Shown piece by piece: positions 7,658 to 17,793 of a stretch of 64,000 nucleotides of DNA. This DNA is from Flavobacterium sp. LC2016-01 (GTDB lineage: Bacteria > Bacteroidota > Bacteroidia > Flavobacteriales > Flavobacteriaceae): assembly GCF_009711135.1 (NCBI RefSeq), contig NZ_WMIC01000007.1, positions 62,001-126,000 of the forward strand. Direction: 5' to 3'. The position numbers and the translations under genes are program-made. The notes under the pieces were generated by a model. It was not told the DNA's origin. It was given only the letters and a program-made list of their open reading frames with translations, and did not search any database. The stretch's first letter is position 1. Each line of letters starts with the position of its first letter.

Positions 7658-8917
7658 ATGAGAGTATTTAAATTTGGTGGAGCATCGGTTAAAGATGCAG
7701 ATGGAATTAAAAACGTTTATGACGTTTTACAAAAAGTAGGTTATGAAGATGTAATCCTGGTAGTTTCGGCTATGGGAAAAACAACAAATGCTCTTGAAGT
7801 GGTTATCAAAAATTATTTTGACAAATCGGCTGAGTTAAATTCTTCGGTACAAGAAATAAAAAAGTACCACAATCAAATCTTATTGGATTTATTTGAAGAC
7901 GAAAAACATGCAGTTTTTACAGCAGTAAACGAACAATTTACTGAGCTGGAATACTTTTTAGCGCATAACAAATCGCCAAATTACAATTTCGTTTATGACC
8001 AGGTAGTAAGTTTTGGAGAATTAATTTCTACCAATATTTTAAGTCATTATATGAATTTCAGAGGAATTCAAACGCAATGGCTTGATGTCCGCAACTTCAT
8101 CAAAACTGATGCAACTTACAGAGATGCCGAAGTTGACTGGGAAGCTACACAGCAAAATATCAGCAAAAATGTGCCGCGTAAAATTTTAAATATCACGCAA
8201 GGATTTTTAGGTGCCGATGAAAACAACTTTACGACAACTCTTGGCCGTGAAGGTTCAGATTATACGGCTGGAATTTTTGCTTACTGCTTAAATGCCGAAA
8301 GCGTAACCATCTGGAAAGACGTTCCTGGAGTTATGAATGCTGACCCGCGTTATTTTGAAAATGCAAGTTTGTTGAACCAAATTTCGTATCGTGAAGCAAT
8401 CGAATTGGCGTTTTACGGAGCGACAGTTATTCATCCAAAAACATTACAGCCGTTACAGAAAAAAGAAATTCCGTTATACGTAAAATCATTCATAAATCCT
8501 TTATTAAAAGGAACTTGCGTTTCTAAAGGTGTTGATCTTGAACCGCAATATCCATGTTTTATTGTAAAAAGAGAACAGCTTTTAATTTCGCTTTCGTCAA
8601 TTGATTTCTCTTTTATTATGGAAGAGCATATCAGTGAGATTTTTGGATTATTCCACGAATTTAAAATCAAAGTGAACCTAATTCAGAATTCTGCGATTAG
8701 TTTCTCTGTTTGTGTGGAAGATAAATTTGGAAATTTCAACGAATTGAACGCCATTCTTTCGAAAAAATTCAAAGTAGATTACAGCGAAAATGTAACACTT
8801 TATACCATTCGTCACTTTACAGAACAAGCTGCCGAAACGGTTGAAAAAAACAAAGAAGTTTTATTGAAACAAGTGAGCCGTGAAACAATGCAGATTGTGA
8901 CAAAAGAGCTAAACTAA
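7658..8917 (+). CDS. Aspartate kinase (monofunctional)
   Basis: A 419-residue enzyme catalysing ATP-dependent phosphorylation of aspartate, the first step toward lysine, threonine and methionine. The kinase signature KFGGASV is at residues 5-11; the substrate/ATP loop TTLGREGSDYTAG and the catalytic-domain end follow. Two ACT-like regulatory segments occupy roughly 290-400 (SLSSIDFSFIMEEHISEIF; NLIQNSAISFSVCVEDK). The ATG at 7658 is chosen because family members begin just before the KFGG strand and the 13 preceding codons are repeat sequence. Confidence 0.94.
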   Translation: MRVFKFGGASVKDADGIKNVYDVLQKVGYEDVILVVSAMGKTTNALEVVIKNYFDKSAELNSSVQEIKKYHNQILLDLFEDEKHAVFTAVNEQFTELEYFLAHNKSPNYNFVYDQVVSFGELISTNILSHYMNFRGIQTQWLDVRNFIKTDATYRDAEVDWEATQQNISKNVPRKILNITQGFLGADENNFTTTLGREGSDYTAGIFAYCLNAESVTIWKDVPGVMNADPRYFENASLLNQISYREAIELAFYGATVIHPKTLQPLQKKEIPLYVKSFINPLLKGTCVSKGVDLEPQYPCFIVKREQLLISLSSIDFSFIMEEHISEIFGLFHEFKIKVNLIQNSAISFSVCVEDKFGNFNELNAILSKKFKVDYSENVTLYTIRHFTEQAAETVEKNKEVLLKQVSRETMQIVTKELN

Positions 8918-8962
8918 TATTGCTTTATAAAAGGTAATTATTTCAATTCAAATATATTTTAG

Positions 8963-8996
8963 AAAGGCTTCACTTTAATGTGGGGCCTTTTTTTGT
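8963..8996 (+). terminator. Terminator after aspartate kinase
   Basis: A stem AAAGGCTTCAC/GTGGGGCCTTT (with G-T pairs) followed by a run of T. Confidence 0.8.
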
Positions 8997-11387
8997 TTAC
9001 CTCGCTCTATTATTCTCCGATTGTTCAATTTCAGATTTCTTATAAGTTGTTTTTTTAGAATTCCCAAAATTATAAGTTGCAATAAGTTTAAAGTAATTAC
9101 TCGTATACGTTCTATGGTAATAAATTTGAGTCTGCCCAACATTATAATCTCCAGAAACCATAAACTTGTGAAAGATATCATTGGCTGAAAAATTGAGCTT
9201 TAAAGTATCACCGAAAAAATTTCTTTCAATTCCTAAAGTTACTGTCGAACGGCTGTTTTCACTTCCCAATCCATAACTTCTGTCACTTAAATACCAAGCC
9301 AAAAGCTGAAGCTTGAAAAGATTTGTAATCGTAAAAGTATTATTGGAATACAAATAAAATTGAGGTTTCACAGGACTAAATTCAAATGCATAAAAATTAT
9401 CTACAGATTTCTGCCACGTTATACTCATTGTATTGGTAGAGTTCCACCATTTGACGTTAAAAGATCTAGAAAGCGAACTAAAAAAAGTGTGTCCTTTTTC
9501 CAAATTTAAAGCTCTTAAAACATAACTATTGGGTGTGTCACCGCGCAAAGCAGCAGCAGAAATCGGGTCGATTTTATACGTATATCCTATTTTAAAATCG
9601 AACTTTTTATACATTGTACCGATTTCAAAAGCGTGTGTTTTTTCTGGAACTAAATTTGGATTTCCTTCAATTGTAGTAAATGGATCTTGATAAACAACAT
9701 AAGGATTCAAAGCCTGATATCTTGGCCTTGTGATTCTTGCAGCATACGAAAAATGTACTTTCCAATCGTCTGAAAAATCAAAATTTAAAAGTGCGTTTGG
9801 AAAGAGGTTACTGTAACTTTTTTCAAATTCCTGAACTTTATTTGCATTTGTAAACAAATTATAATTCGTTTTTTCTGCTCTTACACCAAGCGAAAAATTG
9901 AAATTATCATTCCAAGTTCTAACATAGTTGAAATAAGCAGCTACAATTTTTTCATTGTATTTAAAATCACTCGAAAGCTTCTCGTCTAATTCAAAATCCA
10001 AATTATCATCAGAAATCAGAAAAGCAGTTCCCGATTTTATCGTTGCATAACTAATCTTTGCTCCCGTTTCAAGTTTTGTTTTTTCATCTATTTTTTTTGT
10101 ATAATCTGCCTGAACTGCAATTATATTAATCCTGCTTCCCACATTATTCTTTAAATACCTTTCTAGATCTGTTTCTTCAACAAAACTGTTTTCCTTAATT
10201 TGATCTCCTATTGTCAGATTGTAATTGGAAAATTGAGAACCAATAAACAATGTTGAACCTTTTTGATCTGTTTCCCTATTATAATTCAAATTAACAAACT
10301 GATTCAATAAAACATCATTTCGATCAACATCTGTGGCGTAAAAACTACTTCCGAAACTATTTTCTATAGTATTTGTGCTTTTTGTTATTCCTCCTAAATC
10401 ATTGACATTACCGCTGTAAGCCAACGAAATATAATTAGCTGCATTAAAACTATATTGAAGTCCTACTCCAAAATTTGAATAATTATTGAATCTTCTTTTC
10501 CAATCTGTTGTCAATTCAGATTTTATGTATTCATCAGGATTTGGGCGCGTTCTGGTAGTGTATAACAATTCACGATTTCTACCCAATTGCAAACCGTAAT
10601 TACTTATAAAAGAAAACTTTCCTTTAGAATAACTAAAATCAAAAAGCGAGTTATAGCTTGTTCCTCCAAATTTAGAAACCGAAACATGCTGGCTTGCCGT
10701 TCCTATTACACCACTTTCAACGTTTTGTTTCGTCACAATATTGATAACCGCTTTTCCTTCGGCATCATATCTGGAAGACGGATTTGAAATGACTTCTATT
10801 TTCTGAATTTGAGAAACCGGAATTGCAGCAAAACGGTCGTAATTAATCAAAACTCCATTTAAGTAAATAATAGCTTCTCCTTTTCCGATCACGCTTATTT
10901 CTCCATCGGCCACTGTAACATTTGGAACTCTTCCTAATAATTCATTTACAGAACTGCTCGTTGCGAGAACCGTTCCGTTTACATTAACATCAATATTTCC
11001 GTTTGCACCATATTTTATTAATGAAGGCTGGCTTTTTATAATAACTTCATTTAATTGATTTTGTATGACGATAATGGGACCTAAATCAACATTTTCTTTT
11101 CCCTCGTATTTCACACTCAAATAACGATCTGCAAATTCTGCTGCATTTAATTTTAAAAGAATTTCTTTTTGATTGATATCCGACAATTGAAAAACGCCAT
11201 CAAAAAAATCCAATTGTTTAATGATTGTAGAATCCTGAACAGATAAGACTGTTGCGGTTCCCATCATTAATTCATTATTTGAATTAATCACTTTTCCAGA
11301 TATTTTCTGAATGGATTGCGCGTTTGATTGGGTTGCATTTAGAAGAAAACAAGAAATGTAAGCGAATACCAGAATTAAAAACTTCAT
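8997..11387 (-). CDS. TonB-dependent-receptor-like outer membrane beta-barrel protein
   Basis: A 796-residue protein with a signal peptide (cleavage near NAQS, residue 24). A carboxypeptidase-like beta-sandwich domain (about 28-105) and a plug domain follow (SSVNELLGRVPNVTVADG, IYLNGVLINYDRFAAIPV, IEVISNPSSRYDAEGKAVI). The rest is a barrel of the OMP_b-brl_3 type, usual for this family. Such proteins take up an unknown ligand across the outer membrane using TonB. The gene lies downstream of an AraC-type membrane regulator on the same strand, a plausible ligand-response pairing. Confidence 0.9.
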   Translation of the reverse strand: MKFLILVFAYISCFLLNATQSNAQSIQKISGKVINSNNELMMGTATVLSVQDSTIIKQLDFFDGVFQLSDINQKEILLKLNAAEFADRYLSVKYEGKENVDLGPIIVIQNQLNEVIIKSQPSLIKYGANGNIDVNVNGTVLATSSSVNELLGRVPNVTVADGEISVIGKGEAIIYLNGVLINYDRFAAIPVSQIQKIEVISNPSSRYDAEGKAVINIVTKQNVESGVIGTASQHVSVSKFGGTSYNSLFDFSYSKGKFSFISNYGLQLGRNRELLYTTRTRPNPDEYIKSELTTDWKRRFNNYSNFGVGLQYSFNAANYISLAYSGNVNDLGGITKSTNTIENSFGSSFYATDVDRNDVLLNQFVNLNYNRETDQKGSTLFIGSQFSNYNLTIGDQIKENSFVEETDLERYLKNNVGSRINIIAVQADYTKKIDEKTKLETGAKISYATIKSGTAFLISDDNLDFELDEKLSSDFKYNEKIVAAYFNYVRTWNDNFNFSLGVRAEKTNYNLFTNANKVQEFEKSYSNLFPNALLNFDFSDDWKVHFSYAARITRPRYQALNPYVVYQDPFTTIEGNPNLVPEKTHAFEIGTMYKKFDFKIGYTYKIDPISAAALRGDTPNSYVLRALNLEKGHTFFSSLSRSFNVKWWNSTNTMSITWQKSVDNFYAFEFSPVKPQFYLYSNNTFTITNLFKLQLLAWYLSDRSYGLGSENSRSTVTLGIERNFFGDTLKLNFSANDIFHKFMVSGDYNVGQTQIYYHRTYTSNYFKLIATYNFGNSKKTTYKKSEIEQSENNRAR

Positions 11388-11499
11388 GAATTTTTGTATT
11401 TAAAATTTGACTTTGTGAGAACAAAAGTCAGTTTCAAATCACAAAATGAGGTAATCGAAAGCGAAATCAGGAGTACGAATTTATAAATCGAGACTCTGT

Positions 11500-12561
11500 T
11501 TATGCATCCAGAGACTGAATTTGATAATTCAAAGGCGTAGTTCCGGTATGTTTTTTAAAAGCCGCAAAAAATGTCGATTTGGAATTAAACCCAACATCGT
11601 AACCTATAGATTCCAAGGTCAGTTTGTCATTTGAAGTTATTATTTTACAAGCCTCATTTATTCGGAACTCATTCACAAAACTGGTGAAATTCTTATTCAA
11701 ATTATTGTTTAAAAACTGAGACAATTGATGGCTCGAAATAGTAAGTTCCTGAGACAAATCCTGTAAAGTGAGGTTTGAGTTTTTATACCATTCTTTTTCA
11801 AGCATAATTTTATCCAATTTTTCTAATAAAATTGTGGCTTCCGCCGAATCTATTTTTTTACCAGAATTTTTGGGTCCATTCAATAAAAACAAATCCTCTG
11901 TCTTTTTTCGGTACAAAAGAATCGAAATAATTAAATACAGAATAAACGAAAAAACAACCGCACCACTAATATAAGTTGCCGCCGGAGCATGCATTATAGC
12001 CAGAAAATAAAAAAGAAACAATAACAAATTGCTCAGAAAAATCATCCCAAACCACATTTCTGATGGAGTTGTTTTATGTTTTCTGTTTATGATTTTTGCC
12101 AATATTCCTCTGATTTCAAATCCAGAAACTACGATATAAACAAACCATTGCAAATAAATAACCTTTATAAAATAGCGTTTCCAAAGCAAGGGATAATATT
12201 CATACGGATAAATAATTCCGATCGAAACAATAAATATTCCCCAGAATAAAAGTGTAATTTTCCAGGATTTTGGCATTATATTAATTTCGGCAACAGCTGA
12301 TTTTAGAAAATAATAAAGAAAAGGTCCAATAAAAAAACAAGCCGTAAGCCCAAATTGCAAATATGTTTTTGGCAAGGCTGGATTAAAATATATAAATACA
12401 GATTTCCCTATTCTGATGCTTAGTGCAAATAAAAGTGCGCCCAGAAAATAATTAGTCAGGTATTTTTTCTTGGTAAAGAAAAAGAAATATACACCCAGAA
12501 TAATTCCGTTGAAAACTCCTAAAGCACTAAAAAAGAATAAGAGTTCTTTACCTGTGTCCAT
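11500..12561 (-). CDS. AraC-family regulator with a seven-helix membrane domain
   Basis: A 353-residue protein. Residues 1 to about 215 hold seven hydrophobic helices; residues ~245-350 form two helix-turn-helix motifs of the AraC type (LTLQDLSQELTISSHQLSQF and LESIGYDVGFNSKSTFFAAF) with the closing signature GTTPLNYQ. This membrane-sensor architecture is common in Bacteroidota. It probably senses an extracytoplasmic or lipophilic signal and controls nearby genes, the TonB-type barrel 112 bases downstream being the obvious candidate (inference). Confidence 0.9.
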   Translation of the reverse strand: MDTGKELLFFFSALGVFNGIILGVYFFFFTKKKYLTNYFLGALLFALSIRIGKSVFIYFNPALPKTYLQFGLTACFFIGPFLYYFLKSAVAEINIMPKSWKITLLFWGIFIVSIGIIYPYEYYPLLWKRYFIKVIYLQWFVYIVVSGFEIRGILAKIINRKHKTTPSEMWFGMIFLSNLLLFLFYFLAIMHAPAATYISGAVVFSFILYLIISILLYRKKTEDLFLLNGPKNSGKKIDSAEATILLEKLDKIMLEKEWYKNSNLTLQDLSQELTISSHQLSQFLNNNLNKNFTSFVNEFRINEACKIITSNDKLTLESIGYDVGFNSKSTFFAAFKKHTGTTPLNYQIQSLDA

Positions 12562-12722
12562 TTTTAAATTTGTTTTATCCTCACAAAGCTAAAGAAAAAT
12601 TGATTTTGATTGATCGCCTTTTTAGTTTTAATACAAAATAAGATTATTCCTAAGATTAAAATATTTAACTAATTTTATAATGCTTAAAGAAAAATCAAAT
12701 AATATTAGAAATTGCCGAATTA

Positions 12723-12950
12723 ATGGAAAACGACAGCGAGCCAAGCGAAGAAGAAAAAAATAAATGGATAAACAACCCCGACAACTGGATTTGGGGACTT
12801 TTCTATTACAACCCAAAAGATAAAAGACTTTTTCCTCCCAAGCGAATAAAAGAGTTTGGTTATACTACTAATTTTGCTAATCCTAATTCTGTTTTTGCAA
12901 TCATTATTCTAATAGTAATTCTTACTGTTGTAGGAAGACATATGCATTAG
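12723..12950 (+). CDS. DUF5808-like mini membrane protein
   Basis: A 75-residue protein. The segment NWIWGLFYYNPKDKRLFPPK followed by GYTTNFANPNS matches the DUF5808 pattern (W-x-x-G-x-x-Y-x-N-x-x-D-x-R-x-x-x-P-K ... N-x-x-N). A C-terminal membrane helix (SVFAIIILIVILTVVG) follows. In other bacteria this domain is found next to membrane proteins and transcriptional regulators; the function is unknown. Confidence 0.75.
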   Translation: MENDSEPSEEEKNKWINNPDNWIWGLFYYNPKDKRLFPPKRIKEFGYTTNFANPNSVFAIIILIVILTVVGRHMH

Positions 12951-12989
12951 AAGCTATTTCCTAATCATAAAAACTAAAATATCTTCAGC

Positions 12990-13060
12990 AGCATTTCACA
13001 ATTATAAATACTACTTTTTGAATTTTAGAGTTTAAGACATTTATGATGAAAAAATTACTT
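12990..13060 (+). repeat. Imperfect copy of the promoter and first codons of the gene at 14286
   Basis: The segment with ATTATAAATACTACTTTT, TTTTAGAGTT and TTTATG..GAAAAAATTACTTTT recurs at 14233-14303 with about 80% identity by eye. It covers the -7 region, leader, start codon and first six codons. See the corresponding finding. Confidence 0.8.
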
Positions 13061-14167
13061 TTTTTTCATTCAATGAGAGCCCTTTTTACTAAATTACAAT
13101 GGAAAATAGTTAATCGCTATGCAGCATTAATTTTAGAAAAACTTATGTTCAAAAAATATAAATTACTTATTATTTTTACGCTTACAGAAATTCTTATTGC
13201 ATTGTTTGCCCTTAGTAATTTTGTAAAAGACAACCATCAATTCATATCACTTTTAACTACGGTCTTTTTACTGGTTATTCCCTTTTTCTACTATTTGCTA
13301 ACGAGAAAAAAACAAACAGAACTTACTTTTTGGTTCGTTTTTTATTCGGTATTTAAAATAACGCCTTACCTATTTTCAATGGAAAATAATTTTTTCGAAA
13401 AATTGTTTCTGTTGAAAATCTATTTAAACATCGCTTTCTTGCTATTCCTGACTTGGAAAGCATTTTTGTTTTTAAAAAATTTCAAAAAAACAGCAAAGCA
13501 AAAAGAAAACATTGAGCAAGATGCACATTCAATTATTACAAACTCTTTAAAAAAGTCGGTACGTTTTGAAAAATTAGGAAAGATGATTGCCTTTGAAATT
13601 TGCTCATTCTATTATTGTTTTATAAAATGGCAAGGTGATAAAAAAACCGAAAACGACTTTTCAGGATATTACAATAGCGGTGTCAGCGGTCTTTATTTTG
13701 GTTTGATGCTTGTTTCTGTTTTTGAGGCGTTTGGTTTTCACGCACTCTTAATTTCCCGAAATAAAACTTTAGCTATTTTATTACTAGTACTTCATGTTTA
13801 TTTGTTAATCAATTTAATTGGTCATCTAAAAGCTATTTTTTTCAGAACTCATCTTGTATTGTCTCAAAAAATTGTCCTTCGGTATGGTCTTTTTGAAAGC
13901 ACAGAAATTCCTATGCATTCGATTTCATCAATCAATAAATTCGAAGGCGATTATGAAAAAAGTCCTGAACTTGTAAAATATGCATTATTAGGTAAACTGG
14001 AACCACACAATATTTCATTAGAATTAAAAAACGATCAAAATTTCAAACTCCCTTTTGGAATAACAAAAAACTCAAAAAAGGTATTGTTCTATATTGATAA
14101 TGCAAATGACTTTATAAATGAAACAAGACTCAAAATAGAGGAAACCCAAAGTCTTAAAAATGTATAA
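13043..14167 (+). CDS. Polytopic membrane protein of unknown function
   Basis: A 374-residue protein with about seven hydrophobic segments between residues ~35 and 270 and a cytosolic-looking C-terminus (SQKIVLRYGLFESTEIPMHS and onward) that resembles a small PH-like beta domain. I do not recognise a family. The first ~7 codons (MMKKLLFF) are nearly identical to the start of the next gene (MLKKLLFL) and look borrowed. The native start could be the in-frame ATG at 13145 (MFKKYKLLIIF), which directly precedes the first membrane helix. Signs of insertion next to the 14286 gene are discussed in the findings. Confidence 0.75.
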   Translation: MMKKLLFFHSMRALFTKLQWKIVNRYAALILEKLMFKKYKLLIIFTLTEILIALFALSNFVKDNHQFISLLTTVFLLVIPFFYYLLTRKKQTELTFWFVFYSVFKITPYLFSMENNFFEKLFLLKIYLNIAFLLFLTWKAFLFLKNFKKTAKQKENIEQDAHSIITNSLKKSVRFEKLGKMIAFEICSFYYCFIKWQGDKKTENDFSGYYNSGVSGLYFGLMLVSVFEAFGFHALLISRNKTLAILLLVLHVYLLINLIGHLKAIFFRTHLVLSQKIVLRYGLFESTEIPMHSISSINKFEGDYEKSPELVKYALLGKLEPHNISLELKNDQNFKLPFGITKNSKKVLFYIDNANDFINETRLKIEETQSLKNV

Positions 14168-14255
14168 ATGCAAAAGCAGTTGTGATTCGCTCAGAACTCA
14201 TCAATAACTCATTATAAACAAAATAACCAACCAAACATTTCCCAATTATAAATAC

Positions 14256-14263
14256 TACTTTTG
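14256..14263 (+). promoter_or_regulatory. -7 element TACTTTTG for the 1143-residue protein gene
   Basis: Exact TAnnTTTG match 22 bases before the ATG. In the duplicated copy upstream (13012-13020) the same site has one extra T, which breaks the consensus spacing. Confidence 0.55.
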
Positions 14264-14285
14264 GCTTTTTAGAGTTAAAGTATTT

Positions 14286-17200
14286 ATGTTGAAAAAATTA
14301 CTTTTTTTAACGGTTTTTATCTGGTTTTCTGCGCTTCAGGCTCAGGAAACAGAATCATCGTACAAAACAAAAAAAGTAATTGCAGCGCGCGATACCATTC
14401 ATCTTGAAAAAGTCAGCATAAATCCGAGTTATTTTCAGCTTCTGAATACCAAAAATGAAGTTATCGATTCTTCTTTTTATAAAATAGATTTTCAAAAAGG
14501 AACACTTCTTTTAAATGAAAAATTCACTTCACTTTCAGATACTTTAATTGTCAATTATTTAAAATATCCAGATTTTATAACCAAAGAATATAGTCTTTAC
14601 AAAGCAGATCAAGTGGTCAGCAACGAAGCCGGTTCTGAAAAACTGTATAAAATTGACAACGCCAATACTAAAAAAGTTGTCCCCTTTGATGGTTTAAATA
14701 CTTCTGGAAGTATTACGCGTGGCGTTACCGTTGGGAACAATCAAAATACGGTTTTAAACTCTAATCTAGATTTACAGATTGCAGGAAAAATCTCAGACAA
14801 AGTCAGTTTGCGGGCCTCGCTTCAGGACAATAATATTCCGCTTCAAGATGGCGGTTATTCACAAAAGCTGGATCAGTTTGATAATATTTTCATGGAACTT
14901 TTCAGCGACGATTGGAACATTCGCGCAGGCGATGTTTTTCTGGAAAATCACAAAACGCAATTTCTAAATTTCAACAAAAAAGTTCAGGGACTTTCTGCAA
15001 GTTTTGATTTTGATACCGGAAAAAGCAAAACCAATGTCTTTGCTTCAGTTGCTTTTGTAAAAGGCCAATATGCCAAAAGTACTTTTACAGGGCAGGAAGG
15101 AAATCAAGGTCCGTATAAATTAAAAGGTCAAAATGGCGAATTGTACGTTTTAGTTATTTCTGGTTCAGAACGTGTTTATGTAAATGGCGTTTTGCTGAAA
15201 CGTGGTGAAAATAATGATTATGTGATCGATTATAATGCAGGTGAAATTGTTTTTACGTCGCTTTTTACCATTACTTCTGAAATGCGTATTAACATTGAAT
15301 ACCAATATTCTGAACGAAATTACAACAGACTTGTAACGTATGCCGGCGGTTCGCATGAAACAAAAAATTGGAGTTTTGGCGGTTATGTTTATTCTGAAAG
15401 CGATTTAAAAAATCAGCCTTTGCAGCAAAATCTTTCAAAAGATCAGGTTCAAATTTTAGGTCAGGCCGGCGATAATCCAGATTTGATGAAAGCACCATCA
15501 GCATTTGAAGATACCTATTCGGACAATAAAATTTTATATAAAAAAATGCTCATCAATTCGGTTGAAGTTTATGAATATTCGAACAATTCTGCTGATGTTT
15601 TGTACAATGTCAAATTCAGTCTTGTTGGCAATAACGCTGGAAATTATATTATTCAAAACAATAATTCGGTTGAAAGAATTTACGAATATGCTCCTCCTGT
15701 AAACGGAATTCTTCAAGGAAATTACGAACCCGTTGTGCAATTGGTTCCGCCAATAAAACTACAGGTTGCGACCTTTTTAGGGAAATATAATCCAAATGAA
15801 AAAACGTTAGCCGATTTTGAACTCGCTGTAAGCAACAACGACAAAAATTTATTTTCGAGTATTGATGATGCAAACAACGAAGGAATTGCTTTTAAGACCA
15901 ATATCAAAAAACGTCTTTTTACTAAAAGCTGGACGTTAGATGCTTTTGCAAATTATCAATTTGTGGAGGAAAATTTTAAGTCGGTTGAGCGTTTGTATAA
16001 TATTGAATTTAGTCGTGACTGGAATTTAAACACGACTCTTTTGGGGAATCAGAGTCTGCTGGCGACTGGTTTTAATTTTGATTTATTTGCGAAGAAGAAA
16101 ACGTCGAATGTTGGATTATTGACGTATCAATTTGAGAAATTAGATTTCAGCGAAAGTTATGCAGGAACGCGCCACACCACTACGGCTTTTTTTAAAATAA
16201 AGAAATGGACTTTTGAAAATCAGGGAAGTTTTTTGAATTCTGATGCCACAACTTCGGTTTCAAAATTTATTCGAAATCAGACCCGAACCAAATATCATTT
16301 TGGAAAAAACTGGATTGGCGCCAGTATGCAGCTTGAGGACAATCAGGAAAAAGATAAAGTTACGAATCAGTTTTCGGCCTTGAGCCAAAGATTTTCAGAA
16401 TTTGGAGGTTTTGTTGGGCGTGGCGACAGTACCAAAGTTTTTGTAGAAATCGGTTTTCTGCAACGCAAAAATGACAGTTTGCAAAACGGATTATTGAAGC
16501 ATGTCAACAATTCGCAGACTTATTATTTGAGATCAAAATTGATTCAGAATAAAAAAACAAATCTGGCGGTTTATGCGAGTTATCGAAATTTAAATTTTAC
16601 AGATCCAAATCGAAGCAATGAACCTTCATTGAATTCAAGAATTTTATATAATGACCGTTTCTTTACTCAATTAATGCAAATTGGAACTACTTACGAAACC
16701 AGTTCAGGAACTATTGCACAGCAAGAATTCACGTATATTGAAGTCCCAACTGGCCAAGGTGTTTATACTTGGAACGATTACAACGGCAACGGAATTAAAG
16801 AACTGGAAGAATTTGAAATTGCGCAGTTTCCAGATCAGGCGCGCTTTATCAGAATCTTTTTGCCCAATCAAGTTTACATTAAAACCAATCAAAATAAATT
16901 TTCGCAGTCGCTGATTTTGAATCCAATGCAATGGCAAAATGAAAAAGGTTTGAAGAAATTTGCTTCTTATTTCTATAATCAAACTTCCTTTATTATGGAT
17001 CGAAAAGTAAAAAGTAAAGGTGAACGTTTGGAGCTAAATCCGTTTGATTCTTCAGAAGAAAATATATTGGGATTAAATTCAAGCTTAAGAAACAGTTTGT
17101 ATTTTAACCGAGGCAAACAGAAACATTCTGTTACTTATTCTTATTTGGTCAATAAAGGTAAAAATCTGCTGTCTGTAGGATCACAAAATGTTACGAATAA

Positions 17201-17717
17201 TTCGCATCAATTGCAGTATATGCATTTGGTTCAAAAAACGTGGCTCTTTAATTTTTTCACCAAAACAATAAAAACGAATTTAGTTTCAGAAGATTTTATA
17301 GAGAAAAATTATGATTTGAGAGGTTATCAGCTTGCGCCAAAAATCAGTTATTTATTTTCGAAAAATACGAGTTTAGATGTCTTTTATGAATTTCAGAATA
17401 AAGAAAATCAGATTGGCAATTTAGAAACTTTAGTTCAAAACAGACTGGGAACTTCATTCTCATTTGCTGGTGAGAAAAAAGTAACACTGAATGGTGAATT
17501 TTCTTTTTACGAAAATAAATTTACCGGAAATGAATTTTCATCAGTAGGATATCAAATGCTGGAAGGTCTTCAGGCTGGACAAAATTTAGTTTGGAAATTG
17601 CTGCTTCAAAAAAATATAACGTCATTTTTAGATGTTAATTTAAACTATCAAGGCCGTAAAAGTGAGACTGGAGCAACGGTTCATACTGGAAATGTACAAC
17701 TTCGCGCTTACTTTTAA
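14286..17717 (+). CDS. Large secreted, probably outer-membrane beta-barrel protein
   Basis: A 1143-residue protein with a signal peptide ending LQAQ (residue 20). The mature part is beta-rich and ends in an aromatic residue (LRAYF), as barrel proteins do. The segment SGSERVYVNGVLLKRGENND followed by YVIDYNAGEIVF recalls repeats in SprA-like gliding/T9SS proteins, a resemblance from memory only. An EF-hand-like calcium loop, D-Y-N-G-N-G-I-K-E-L-E-E, lies at about residues 831-842. No enzymatic motif is seen. It is preceded by its own promoter, whose sequence is duplicated 1.2 kb upstream. Confidence 0.75.
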   Translation: MLKKLLFLTVFIWFSALQAQETESSYKTKKVIAARDTIHLEKVSINPSYFQLLNTKNEVIDSSFYKIDFQKGTLLLNEKFTSLSDTLIVNYLKYPDFITKEYSLYKADQVVSNEAGSEKLYKIDNANTKKVVPFDGLNTSGSITRGVTVGNNQNTVLNSNLDLQIAGKISDKVSLRASLQDNNIPLQDGGYSQKLDQFDNIFMELFSDDWNIRAGDVFLENHKTQFLNFNKKVQGLSASFDFDTGKSKTNVFASVAFVKGQYAKSTFTGQEGNQGPYKLKGQNGELYVLVISGSERVYVNGVLLKRGENNDYVIDYNAGEIVFTSLFTITSEMRINIEYQYSERNYNRLVTYAGGSHETKNWSFGGYVYSESDLKNQPLQQNLSKDQVQILGQAGDNPDLMKAPSAFEDTYSDNKILYKKMLINSVEVYEYSNNSADVLYNVKFSLVGNNAGNYIIQNNNSVERIYEYAPPVNGILQGNYEPVVQLVPPIKLQVATFLGKYNPNEKTLADFELAVSNNDKNLFSSIDDANNEGIAFKTNIKKRLFTKSWTLDAFANYQFVEENFKSVERLYNIEFSRDWNLNTTLLGNQSLLATGFNFDLFAKKKTSNVGLLTYQFEKLDFSESYAGTRHTTTAFFKIKKWTFENQGSFLNSDATTSVSKFIRNQTRTKYHFGKNWIGASMQLEDNQEKDKVTNQFSALSQRFSEFGGFVGRGDSTKVFVEIGFLQRKNDSLQNGLLKHVNNSQTYYLRSKLIQNKKTNLAVYASYRNLNFTDPNRSNEPSLNSRILYNDRFFTQLMQIGTTYETSSGTIAQQEFTYIEVPTGQGVYTWNDYNGNGIKELEEFEIAQFPDQARFIRIFLPNQVYIKTNQNKFSQSLILNPMQWQNEKGLKKFASYFYNQTSFIMDRKVKSKGERLELNPFDSSEENILGLNSSLRNSLYFNRGKQKHSVTYSYLVNKGKNLLSVGSQNVTNNSHQLQYMHLVQKTWLFNFFTKTIKTNLVSEDFIEKNYDLRGYQLAPKISYLFSKNTSLDVFYEFQNKENQIGNLETLVQNRLGTSFSFAGEKKVTLNGEFSFYENKFTGNEFSSVGYQMLEGLQAGQNLVWKLLLQKNITSFLDVNLNYQGRKSETGATVHTGNVQLRAYF

Positions 17718-17793
17718 TAATATAAGGAAAAAACCTACGTTTAAATAAAAATAAATTGATTAATTTTAATTTGAATTTTAAACTTGTAACCTC

